From Crocinitomicaceae bacterium (GTDB lineage: Bacteria; Bacteroidota; Bacteroidia; Flavobacteriales_D; Crocinitomicaceae): DNA of 64,000 nucleotides. The stretch is taken from contig PAQM01000012.1 in assembly GCA_002709305.1 (NCBI GenBank), forward strand, positions 154,701 through 218,700. The letters run 5' to 3'. Shown one piece after another: positions 55,883 to 64,000 of the stretch. The notes beneath the pieces were generated by a model, which was given only the letters and a program-made list of their open reading frames with translations, did not search any database and was not told where the DNA came from. The position numbers were made by a program, and so were the translations under genes. Positions within the stretch are counted from its first letter, which is position 1. Every line of letters starts with the position of its first letter.

Positions 55883-57412
55883 TTATTTCGCATAATTGAC
55901 AGCTCTCTTCTCTCTAATTAAAGTTACTTTAACTTGACCTGGATAAGTCATTTCCGTTTGAATACGCTGAGAGATTTCAAATGATAATTCATCAGCCTTT
56001 GCGTCAGTAACCTTTTCAGACTCTACCAAAACTCTTAATTCTCTACCTGCCTGAATTGCATAAGCAGTATTAACACCTTCGTATCCCATTGCTAAACTTT
56101 CTAAATCTTTAATTCTCTTGATATAAGATTCTACTATTTCTCGACGAGCACCTGGTCTTGCTCCAGAAACAGCATCACAAACCTGAACTATTGGAGAAAT
56201 TAATGTATTCATTTCAATTTCATCATGGTGAGCACCAATTGCATTACAAACATCAGGTTTCTCTCCATATTTTTCTGCCATCTGCATACCTAATATAGCA
56301 TGAGGTAATTCTGGAGATTCATCAGGCACTTTACCAATATCATGAAGTAATCCAGCCCTTTTAGCTAACTTAACATTTAAACCTAATTCAGCGGCCATTA
56401 TAGAACATAAATTTGCTACTTCCCTAGAATGTTGTAATAAATTTTGCCCATAAGAAGATCTATACTTCATGCGTCCAACCATACGGATTAACTCACCATG
56501 AAGGCCATGGATTCCTAAATCAATACAAGTTCTTCTTCCTGTTTCGACTATCTCTTCATCTAATTTTTTTTTCGTTTTAGAAACCACCTCTTCAATTCTT
56601 GCAGGATGAATACGTCCATCTGAAACTAATTGATGTAAAGATAATCTTGCAATTTCTCTCCTTATTGAATCAAAACAAGATAAAATAATTGCCTCAGGAG
56701 TATCATCAACTATAATTTCAACACCTGTGGCAGCTTCTAAGGCTCTAATATTACGACCTTCTCGACCTATAATTCGACCTTTAATTTCATCTGATTCAAT
56801 ATTAAAAACCGAAACAGAATTTTCAATAGCTTGTTCTGTAGCAACACGTTGGATAGTTTGAATTACTATTTTCTTTGCTTCACGATTTGCATTTAACTTT
56901 GCTTCCTCTGTAATCTCATTAATGTGAGCCATAGCATCTGTCCTCGCTTCATCTTTCAATGATTCAATAAGGCTGTTTTTAGCGTCTTCTGCACTCATAC
57001 CACTAACCTTAGATAGCTCTATAACAACTTTCTGATGTAATTTATCCATCTCTTGATGCTTAGCTTCATAAGACTTAATTTTTGAATCTAAAGAATCTCT
57101 AATCTTCTCAATGTTATTATTTTTCCGATTAATCTCCTCTATTTTCTTAGAGAAATTTGATTCTTTATTTCTTAATCGATCTTCTCCAGACTGAATTTTT
57201 CTTTCACGATCTTTAAATTGTGTCTCATGATCTTCTTTTAACTGCAAAAACTTTTCTTTAGCTTGCAAGATTTTGTTTTGTTTTAAATTTTCACCTTCCT
57301 TGATAGCATCATTAATTATTTGATTTTTACGATGTTTTAACAATACTGATTTAACTATAAAAGAAGTTATAAAACCTATTACTACTCCAATTATTCCAAA
57401 CAATAAATTCAT
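55883..57412 (-). CDS. rny: Ribonuclease Y
   Basis: A membrane-anchored endoribonuclease that starts mRNA decay. The 509-residue protein has an N-terminal anchor helix ([20 protein letters not shown]) and about 150 residues of charged coiled coil. The KH domain starts at [31 protein letters not shown]. The HD domain has [19 protein letters not shown], the metal-binding HD in [10 protein letters not shown] and [10 protein letters not shown]. Length fits the family. It follows zapA by 69 bases on the same strand. The polysaccharide cluster begins 38 bases downstream. Confidence 0.97.
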   Translation of the reverse strand: MNLLFGIIGVVIGFITSFIVKSVLLKHRKNQIINDAIKEGENLKQNKILQAKEKFLQLKEDHETQFKDRERKIQSGEDRLRNKESNFSKKIEEINRKNNNIEKIRDSLDSKIKSYEAKHQEMDKLHQKVVIELSKVSGMSAEDAKNSLIESLKDEARTDAMAHINEITEEAKLNANREAKKIVIQTIQRVATEQAIENSVSVFNIESDEIKGRIIGREGRNIRALEAATGVEIIVDDTPEAIILSCFDSIRREIARLSLHQLVSDGRIHPARIEEVVSKTKKKLDEEIVETGRRTCIDLGIHGLHGELIRMVGRMKYRSSYGQNLLQHSREVANLCSIMAAELGLNVKLAKRAGLLHDIGKVPDESPELPHAILGMQMAEKYGEKPDVCNAIGAHHDEIEMNTLISPIVQVCDAVSGARPGARREIVESYIKRIKDLESLAMGYEGVNTAYAIQAGRELRVLVESEKVTDAKADELSFEISQRIQTEMTYPGQVKVTLIREKRAVNYAK

Positions 57413-57481
57413 AATTAAAATTTATATAAAAAATTTAACCTGCGTCAATGAATGAAAGTATAGGAGATCTCTAAAATAAAA

Positions 57482-57778
57482 TTAGTTCAGTTTATCTAAA
57501 TCTTCTGATATTGACTTCAATTTAGACTCAATATCATCAATATCTAAATTAAACTCTTTTTGATCTGAACTTGTATTTTTATCTTTTTTAGTAGCTAACT
57601 GTAAAGCAGCCATTGCTAAAAGATCTTGCATATCTTTAACGGCATAATTATCTTTTAACAATTTAATCGCTTTATTAATGTTTTTAGCTGCTTCTAAAAC
57701 AATTCTTTCCTCATGTTCTGCAACAGAAATAGGGTAAGTCCTACCAGCAACTGCAACTTTTAATGACAACTTAGCCAT
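57482..57778 (-). CDS. zapA: Cell division protein ZapA
   Basis: A small FtsZ-associated protein that bundles FtsZ filaments. The 98-residue protein has the beta-hairpin head with KVAVAGRTYPISVAEHEERIVLEAAKNINKA, then a coiled-coil helix (QDLLAMAALQLAT) and an acidic tail. Length is typical for Bacteroidota ZapA. It lies between a small coiled-coil gene (3 bases upstream) and rny, an order I recall from other flavobacteria. Confidence 0.92.
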   Translation of the reverse strand: MAKLSLKVAVAGRTYPISVAEHEERIVLEAAKNINKAIKLLKDNYAVKDMQDLLAMAALQLATKKDKNTSSDQKEFNLDIDDIESKLKSISEDLDKLN

Positions 57779-57781
57779 ACT

Positions 57782-58090
57782 TTATTTTTTTAACTGTGTT
57801 ATACAGTGTTCGATCTCCTTCACCAATTCATCTATTTGATTATCCGAAACATTTGTTTCTTCAACAAATAAAACGCCTTGTTTTTCTTTAGCTATCGATT
57901 GTGTCTCATATCCTAATACCTCAACATTCAAATTATCCAATTCATTTTGTTTTGCAGATAATTCATTATTTAAACCGTCTATCTTATTTTGAAGTAATTT
58001 AGAACGTGAACGTTCTTCTTCAAGTTGAATTTTTAACAAAGAAATCTTCTTCTTAATTTCTCCTATTATATCAAAAATTAGATCAGACAT
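57782..58090 (-). CDS. Small coiled-coil protein (ZapB-like position)
   Basis: A 102-residue, highly charged protein. Residues 5-65 form a single coiled coil (IGEIKKKISLLKIQLEEERS, LQNKIDGLNNELSAKQNELD). A less regular middle (VLGYETQSIAKEKQGVLF) and a second helix at the C-terminus (IDELVKEIEHCITQLKK) follow. It has no signal peptide. The gene ends 3 bases before zapA and starts next to a divergent peptidase pseudogene. A role at the division septum like that of ZapB is inferred from structure and neighbourhood; there is no firm sequence match. Confidence 0.75.
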   Translation of the reverse strand: MSDLIFDIIGEIKKKISLLKIQLEEERSRSKLLQNKIDGLNNELSAKQNELDNLNVEVLGYETQSIAKEKQGVLFVEETNVSDNQIDELVKEIEHCITQLKK

Positions 58091-58187
58091 TAACGATAAC
58101 TTTAATACAAAAATAATATAGTAATATAAACGACCAAGATTTTAAATAAATTGTTATGTTTATTTTTAAAAAATTTATTATCATAAT

Positions 58188-58576
58188 ATGAAAAATATAA
58201 TATTATTAATCTCTTACATTTCCTTATTTCAATTTTCATTTTCGCAAAAAAATAATACTTCAAACTACCATTCTCCATCAGGAATATCAAAGAATTATCT
58301 TCTACTTTTGGAGAATTAAGACCCAACTATTTTCATATGGGAATAGATCTAAAAATAAATGGAAGAAGTGGGTACAACATATATGCAATTGAAAAAGGAT
58401 TTGTTTCTAGAATAAAAGTTTCTACTTATGGATACGGCAAAGTAATCTATATAGAGCATCCTAATGGTATTACAAGTGTTTATGCACATTGTTCTAAATT
58501 TAAAGGGAAAATAGACTCAATAACCCAAATCACTCAAAAAAATCAAGAAAAATACAAAGGTAATGTAGAATTATAA
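58188..58576 (+). pseudogene. M23 (LytM-like) peptidase, frameshifted and truncated
   Basis: ATG 58188 opens a signal peptide (MKNIILLISYISLFQFSFSQ) and YHSPSGIS, but the frame stops at 58320. The M23 domain continues one frame over from about 58290: KELSSTFGELRPN, YFHMGIDLKINGRSG, VYAHCSKF, and stops at 58576. Restoring one A in the A-run 58289-58291 gives SPSGISKELSSTFGELR, which aligns perfectly with the family pattern SPxxIPxxLSxTFGELR. The downstream part is also cut short: about 130 residues remain where intact flavobacterial homologues have, from memory, over 500. Two lesions make a genuine pseudogene likely. The intact enzyme would cut peptidoglycan cross-links. Confidence 0.85.
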
Positions 58577-58649
58577 ATAAAAATTATAGATAATTGTAAT
58601 AATATTACTAAATGGAAAAAAATGTAGTATTCTAATAAAAATAATTGAA

Positions 58650-58964
58650 TTAAGCTTGTGTTGTTGGAGTACCAAAATTCAAAGGAGTATTTGTAGGAGG
58701 TTCAACGTCATTAATTACACCAAAATTTTTCTCATACTTAGAAATATTATCTTGCATTGCCTTCAATAGTCGCTTAGCATTGTTAGGTGTCATAATAATT
58801 CTTGACTTTACCTTACCTTTAGGAAGACCTGGCATAAGTTGAACAAAATCAACTACAAATTCAGAAGGTGAGTGTGTAATTATAGATAAATTAGAATACA
58901 CACCCGAAGATATTTCCTCTGATAGTTCAATATTTACCTGATTGTCTTTATTACTATCTTTCAT
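58650..58964 (-). CDS. DUF3467 domain protein
   Basis: A 104-residue protein of the DUF3467 family, whose members sit directly downstream of rpoC in many Bacteroidota. It is recognised by IELSEEISSGVYSNLSIITHSPSEFVVDFVQLMPGLPKGKVKSRIIMTP-type spacing (positions 12-60) and NNAKRLLKAMQDNISKYEKNFG; the tail is Pro/Thr-rich. It has no signal peptide or helix-turn-helix. The known family has no assigned function. Here it lies 58 bases after rpoC but beyond a strong terminator, so its expression relies on read-through or on its own promoter, which I could not identify. Confidence 0.88.
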   Translation of the reverse strand: MKDSNKDNQVNIELSEEISSGVYSNLSIITHSPSEFVVDFVQLMPGLPKGKVKSRIIMTPNNAKRLLKAMQDNISKYEKNFGVINDVEPPTNTPLNFGTPTTQA

Positions 58965-58988
58965 AATTTATAATAAAATTTATATAAA

Positions 58989-59020
58989 AAATAACTGGGA
59001 GCATATGCTCCCAGTTATTT
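58989..59020 (-). terminator. rpoC terminator with a perfect 32-base palindrome
   Basis: A fully symmetric 32-base palindrome is centred on 59004/59005 (half-site AAATAACTGGGAGCAT). It starts 2 bases past the rpoC stop codon and is followed on the minus strand by a TTTTT-containing run. As RNA it folds to a 14-bp stem with a 4-base loop and ends the rpoB-rpoC transcript before DUF3467. Confidence 0.85.
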
Positions 59021-59022
59021 AA

Positions 59023-62000
59023 TTAATCTAATAAAGATTCCGAAATCTCCTCTAATTGATCTTTAGAACCAACTAACATCTTTTGAAATTTGCGAACTCC
59101 AGTACCAGCTGGAATAAGGTGACCAACAATAACATTCTCTTTTAAACCTAAAAGATTATCTTGTTTACCAGAAATAGCTGCTTCATTTAATACTTTCGTT
59201 GTCTCTTGGAAAGATGCTGCAGAAATAAAAGATTGAGTTTGAAGTGATGCTCTAGTAATACCTTGTAAAAGTGGTGTAGATGTTGCAGGAACTGCATCTC
59301 TAGACTCTACCAATACCTTATCTTCTCTTTTTAATTGAGAATTTTCATCTCTTAATTTCCTAGCGGTAACAATTTGTCCTGGCTGAAGTTCTGAAGAGCC
59401 TCCTGAATTAGTAATAACTTTCATGCCATATATAGAATCATTTTCCTCAGAAATATTTGCTTTGTGAACAGACTGTCCTTCTAAAAATTTAGTATCACCA
59501 GAATCAACAATCATAGATTTTAACATCATTTGTCTAACAATAACTTCAAAGTGTTTATCATTAATCTTTACCCCTTGTAAACGATATACCTCTTGAATTT
59601 CATTTACAATATATTCTTGAACCTTTGTAGGGCCTTGAATATTAAGTATGTCATTTGGAGTTGTTGCACCAACAGATAATGCTTGACCTGCTCTTACAAA
59701 ATCATTTTCTTGAACTAAAATGTGTTTAGATAAAGGAACTAAATATTTACGAACATCACCTGTTTTTGATGTAATTTGAATTTCTCTATTACCACGCTTA
59801 ATTTTACCATATTCAGCAACACCATCAATCTCAGAAACTACAGAAGGATTAGAAGGATTACGTGCCTCAAACAATTCGGTTACACGAGGAAGACCACCTG
59901 TAATATCACCAGTTTTACCAGCTTTTCTAGGAATCTTAACAATAATATCACCAGCATTAATTTTATCACCTTCTTTAACAGAAATATGAGCGTCTACTGG
60001 TAAACTATACTCTCTTAAAACATTTTTATTCTTAGGATCTAAAATATGTATAGCAGGGTTCTTTTTCTTATCTCTTGATTCAGTAATGACTTTTTCTGTA
60101 AAACCTGTCTGTTCATCAACTTCTTCACGGAATGTAATACCTTCAATAACATTATCAAAGACAACTATACCTTTTGCTTCAGAAATAATAACAGCATTAT
60201 AAGGATCCCATTTACAAATAATATCACCCTTTTTAACATTAGAATTATTTTCTAAAAGTAATTCAGCACCATAAGGAATATTTGAGTTCATAGTAATATT
60301 ACCTTTAGAATCAGTTATTTTCATCTCAGCAGAACGACCAACAACAACAATTATACTATCACCATTTTTTTCAGTTCTAGTAATTGTACGTAATTCATCT
60401 ATTTCAATTTTCCCTGCTGTCTTAGCCTTTAAGTCAGATTCATCAGCAATATTGGAAGCAGTACCTCCAACATGAAATGTACGAAGTGTTAATTGTGTTC
60501 CTGGCTCACCTATTGATTGAGCTGCTATAACACCAACAGAATCTCCTATTTGCGCAGGTCGTTGAGTTGCAAGATTTAAGCCATAACATTTGGCACAAAC
60601 ACCCTTTCTACTCTCACATGTCAATACTGATCTAATTCCTACTTCTTCAATACCTGATGATTCTATTAGATTAGCTATATCATTAGTTATAAGTTCTCCT
60701 CCTTTAACAATCAATTTGTCTGTTTCAGGAACAAAAACATCCTCTAAAGCAGTTCGACCAACAATACGATCTGATAATGGTTCTACAATTTCATCATTCT
60801 TTTTCAAAGGAATTGCCACTAATCCTCTTAAAGTACCACAGTCACTAGAAGTAATAACAACATCCTGGGCTACATCTACCAAACGACGTGTCAAATAACC
60901 TGCATCAGCTGTCTTAAGTGCTGTATCAGCAAGACCTTTACGAGCACCATGAGTAGAAATAAAATACTCTAGGATATCAAGCCCTTCTTTAAAATTAGAA
61001 AGAATTGGATTCTCAATTATATCCTGAGCAGAAGCTCCTGATTTTTGAGGTTTTGCCATTAATCCACGCATACCTGAAAGTTGACGTATTTGCTCTTTAG
61101 ATCCACGGGCACCAGAATCATACATCATATATATTGAATTGAACCCTTGTTTATCATTCTTTAATTGCTCCATTAAAGTATATGTCAATCTTGAATTTGT
61201 ATGAGTCCAAATATCAATGATTTGATTATAACGTTCATTATTAGTAATTAAACCCATATTGTAATTAGACATTACATTCTTGACCTCAACTTCAGCTTTT
61301 GATACTAAAGTCTCTTTTTCAGATGGAATAATAATATCATCAAGATTAAACGATAAACCTCCTGTAAATGCCATATGGTAACCTAATTCTTTTATATCAT
61401 CTAAAAATGTAACTGTGCGAGATGTACCACATGTTTTAAGAACACGACCAATTATATCACGTAAAGCTTTTTTGGTCATTACTTCATTAATATACCCAGC
61501 TTCATTAGGAACACGCTCATTAAAAATTATACGACCACAAGTAGTATCAATTATCCGAGAAAAAGACTCACCATTCTCATCAACATCATTAATCTTAACT
61601 TTAATGGAAGCATGTAAATCTAAAAAACCTTCATTATGAGCTATTATAACTTCTTCCGATGAATAAAACACTCTATTTTCTCCTTTAACTTTATCATTTT
61701 TTACATGATTCTTAGCTTTGGTAATATAATATAAACCTAAGACCATATCTTGAGAAGGGACTGCTATTGGAGCTCCGTTTGCAGGATTTAGAATATTATG
61801 AGAGGCAAGCATCAGTAATTGAGCCTCTAGAATTGCAGCATTACCTAATGGTAGATGAACTGCCATCTGATCACCATCAAAATCAGCATTAAATGCTGTT
61901 GTAACCAGAGGATGAAGTCTAATTGCTTTTCCTTCAATTAATTTAGGTTGAAATGCTTGTATACCTAATCTGTGAAGAGTGGGAGCTCTATTTAATAGAA

Positions 62001-63315
62001 CTGGATGTCCCTTTAAAACATTCTCTAGAATATCCCAGACAACAGGTTCTTTTCTATCAACAATTTTCTTTGCCGACTTTACTGTTTTAACAATACCACG
62101 CTCAATCATCTTTCGAATAATGAACGGCTTGTAAAGTTCTGCTGCCATATCTTTAGGAAGACCACACTCATGTAATTTTAAATCTGGTCCAACTACAATT
62201 ACAGAACGTGCTGAATAATCAACACGTTTACCGAGTAAATTTTGACGAAAACGTCCTTGTTTACCTTTTAAAGAATCGGAAAGTGATTTTAAAGGTCTAT
62301 TCGATTCTGTCTTAACTGCAGAAGACTTTCTTGAATTATCAAACAAAGAATCGACAGATTCTTGAAGCATTCTTTTTTCATTACGTAAAATAACTTCAGG
62401 TGCCTTAATCTCTATTAACCGCTTTAAACGATTATTACGTATGATAACTCTCCTATAAAGATCATTTAAATCAGAGGTTGCAAAACGACCTCCATCTAAA
62501 GGAACTAAAGGCCGTAATTCAGGTGGAATTACCGGAACAACTTTTACAATCATCCATTCTGGTCTATTATCAATTCTGTTTTGAGAACCACGCATAGCCT
62601 CAATAACTTGGAGACGTTTTAATGCTTCATTTTTACGTTGCACAGAAGTCTCAGTATTAGCTTTATGACGAAGCTCATAAGAAATTGTATCTAGATCCAT
62701 TGTTTTTAATAAATCATATATAGCTTCAGCACCCATCTTTGCAATAAATTTATTTGGATCTGAATCTTCCAAATACTGATTCTCTTTAGGCAATGTATCA
62801 ATAATGTCTAAATATTCTTCTTCTGTCAAAAATTCTAATCTAGTTAACTCCTCACCATCAGGTTTTTTAGCTATACCAGACTGAATAACAACATATCTTT
62901 CATAATAAATAATTTGATCTAATTGCTTGGTAGGAAGTCCAAGTAAATAACCTATTTTATTTGGTAAAGATCTAAAATACCAAATATGAGCTACTGGAAC
63001 CACTAAAGAGATGTGCCCCATTCTCTCGCGTCTTACCTTCTTCTCAGTTACTTCAACACCACAACGATCACAAACTATACCTTTATAACGAATTCTTTTA
63101 TATTTTCCACAGTGACATTCATAATCTTTAACTGGACCAAATATTCGTTCACAAAATAAACCATCTCTTTCTGGTTTATATGTTCTATAATTTATCGTTT
63201 CTGGTTTAAGAACTTCTCCACTTGATTGCTCAAGAATTGTCTCTGGTGAAGCTAACGAAATAGTGATTTTGTTAAAGCTACTTTGTTTTTTTGATGTTTC
63301 TTTTCTATAAGCCAT
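59023..63315 (-). CDS. rpoC: DNA-directed RNA polymerase subunit beta'
   Basis: Largest subunit of RNA polymerase, carrying the catalytic centre. The 1430-residue protein begins [20 protein letters not shown], in the style of Bacteroidota RpoC. It has the N-terminal zinc site ([20 protein letters not shown]), the rudder and lid region with [20 protein letters not shown], the active-site [15 protein letters not shown], the second zinc site ([13 protein letters not shown]) and the trigger-loop region [19 protein letters not shown]. It is full length. It is co-transcribed with rpoB (39 bases upstream) and ends at a palindromic terminator. Confidence 0.98.
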   Translation of the reverse strand: MAYRKETSKKQSSFNKITISLASPETILEQSSGEVLKPETINYRTYKPERDGLFCERIFGPVKDYECHCGKYKRIRYKGIVCDRCGVEVTEKKVRRERMGHISLVVPVAHIWYFRSLPNKIGYLLGLPTKQLDQIIYYERYVVIQSGIAKKPDGEELTRLEFLTEEEYLDIIDTLPKENQYLEDSDPNKFIAKMGAEAIYDLLKTMDLDTISYELRHKANTETSVQRKNEALKRLQVIEAMRGSQNRIDNRPEWMIVKVVPVIPPELRPLVPLDGGRFATSDLNDLYRRVIIRNNRLKRLIEIKAPEVILRNEKRMLQESVDSLFDNSRKSSAVKTESNRPLKSLSDSLKGKQGRFRQNLLGKRVDYSARSVIVVGPDLKLHECGLPKDMAAELYKPFIIRKMIERGIVKTVKSAKKIVDRKEPVVWDILENVLKGHPVLLNRAPTLHRLGIQAFQPKLIEGKAIRLHPLVTTAFNADFDGDQMAVHLPLGNAAILEAQLLMLASHNILNPANGAPIAVPSQDMVLGLYYITKAKNHVKNDKVKGENRVFYSSEEVIIAHNEGFLDLHASIKVKINDVDENGESFSRIIDTTCGRIIFNERVPNEAGYINEVMTKKALRDIIGRVLKTCGTSRTVTFLDDIKELGYHMAFTGGLSFNLDDIIIPSEKETLVSKAEVEVKNVMSNYNMGLITNNERYNQIIDIWTHTNSRLTYTLMEQLKNDKQGFNSIYMMYDSGARGSKEQIRQLSGMRGLMAKPQKSGASAQDIIENPILSNFKEGLDILEYFISTHGARKGLADTALKTADAGYLTRRLVDVAQDVVITSSDCGTLRGLVAIPLKKNDEIVEPLSDRIVGRTALEDVFVPETDKLIVKGGELITNDIANLIESSGIEEVGIRSVLTCESRKGVCAKCYGLNLATQRPAQIGDSVGVIAAQSIGEPGTQLTLRTFHVGGTASNIADESDLKAKTAGKIEIDELRTITRTEKNGDSIIVVVGRSAEMKITDSKGNITMNSNIPYGAELLLENNSNVKKGDIICKWDPYNAVIISEAKGIVVFDNVIEGITFREEVDEQTGFTEKVITESRDKKKNPAIHILDPKNKNVLREYSLPVDAHISVKEGDKINAGDIIVKIPRKAGKTGDITGGLPRVTELFEARNPSNPSVVSEIDGVAEYGKIKRGNREIQITSKTGDVRKYLVPLSKHILVQENDFVRAGQALSVGATTPNDILNIQGPTKVQEYIVNEIQEVYRLQGVKINDKHFEVIVRQMMLKSMIVDSGDTKFLEGQSVHKANISEENDSIYGMKVITNSGGSSELQPGQIVTARKLRDENSQLKREDKVLVESRDAVPATSTPLLQGITRASLQTQSFISAASFQETTKVLNEAAISGKQDNLLGLKENVIVGHLIPAGTGVRKFQKMLVGSKDQLEEISESLLD

Positions 63316-63354
63316 AATACTAAATTATTTCTTTTAAAATCCTTTCTTTTATAA

Positions 63355-64000
<646 letters not shown>

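Noticed and set aside
58102-58326. Minus-strand 74-codon frame over the M23 pseudogene
   Set aside because: The plus strand shows clear M23 peptidase sequence in two frames. The minus product is hydrophobic low-complexity sequence.

Overview
The window is chromosomal DNA from a member of the Bacteroidota, most likely the Flavobacteriales. The evidence is a porP-gldKLMN type IX secretion/gliding locus, several T9SS C-terminal sorting domains, a Bacteroidota-type RpoC (N-terminus MAYRKE) with a DUF3467 gene behind it, an S46 dipeptidyl-peptidase, TAnnTTTG promoter boxes and no Shine-Dalgarno sites. The DNA is AT-rich throughout. I see no tRNA, rRNA, CRISPR array, insertion sequence or phage gene. 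No stretch over 300 bases lacks a gene.

Layout. 1-1372: 5' part of an ABC-F ATPase gene. 1469-7781 (-): T9SS core, transcribed porP, gldK, gldL, gldM, gldN, ending in a strong terminator. Ahead of it on the same strand lie a degenerate arginase-fold gene (7874-9025) and topA. 11699-16136 (+): miaB, a sigma-54 activator, an LptE-like lipoprotein, an unknown repeat protein and secG, followed by groES-groEL. 18403-20591 (+): surface genes, namely a Cys-rich lipoprotein, a small T9SS cargo and a collagen-like protein. 20603-26163 (-): a tight four-gene unit of Gly/Ser-repeat lipoprotein, TonB-dependent receptor, PMT-like membrane glycosyltransferase and FAD oxidoreductase. 26275-29198 (+): a sugar-nucleotide epimerase, two unknown genes and a gene of the Fibrobacter major paralogous domain family that seems to have lost its 5' end. 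29195-34178 (-): potassium channel, ahcY, hemH and an ABC exporter. 34322-38291: upp, a small membrane protein, a HAD phosphatase, rlmB, an OsmC protein and lipA. 38416-45576: secreted M43 metalloprotease, lpdA, a DPP11-type S46 peptidase, a membrane protein and coaE. 46438-55845 (-): a nine-gene O-antigen/exopolysaccharide cluster directly behind zapB-like, zapA and rny. 58188-58576 (+): a frameshifted and truncated M23 peptidase pseudogene. 58650-64000 (-): DUF3467, rpoC and the end of rpoB.

How the genes work together. Much of the window concerns the cell envelope. The T9SS exports proteins carrying the C-terminal domain, two of which are encoded here (18887-19345 and 38446-40677). LptE and the polysaccharide cluster build surface glycan. 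The receptor-lipoprotein-glycosyltransferase-oxidoreductase unit probably links uptake or surface display to glycan metabolism, but its job is unknown. The rest is housekeeping (transcription, RNA decay, tRNA/rRNA modification, lipoate, haem, the SAM cycle and chaperones).

The most useful leads are the degenerate arginase-fold gene beside the T9SS operon, the four-gene receptor/glycosyltransferase unit, TTG start codons at TTGA gene junctions, perfect -7 boxes almost touching start codons, and the exact one-base lesion in the M23 pseudogene.
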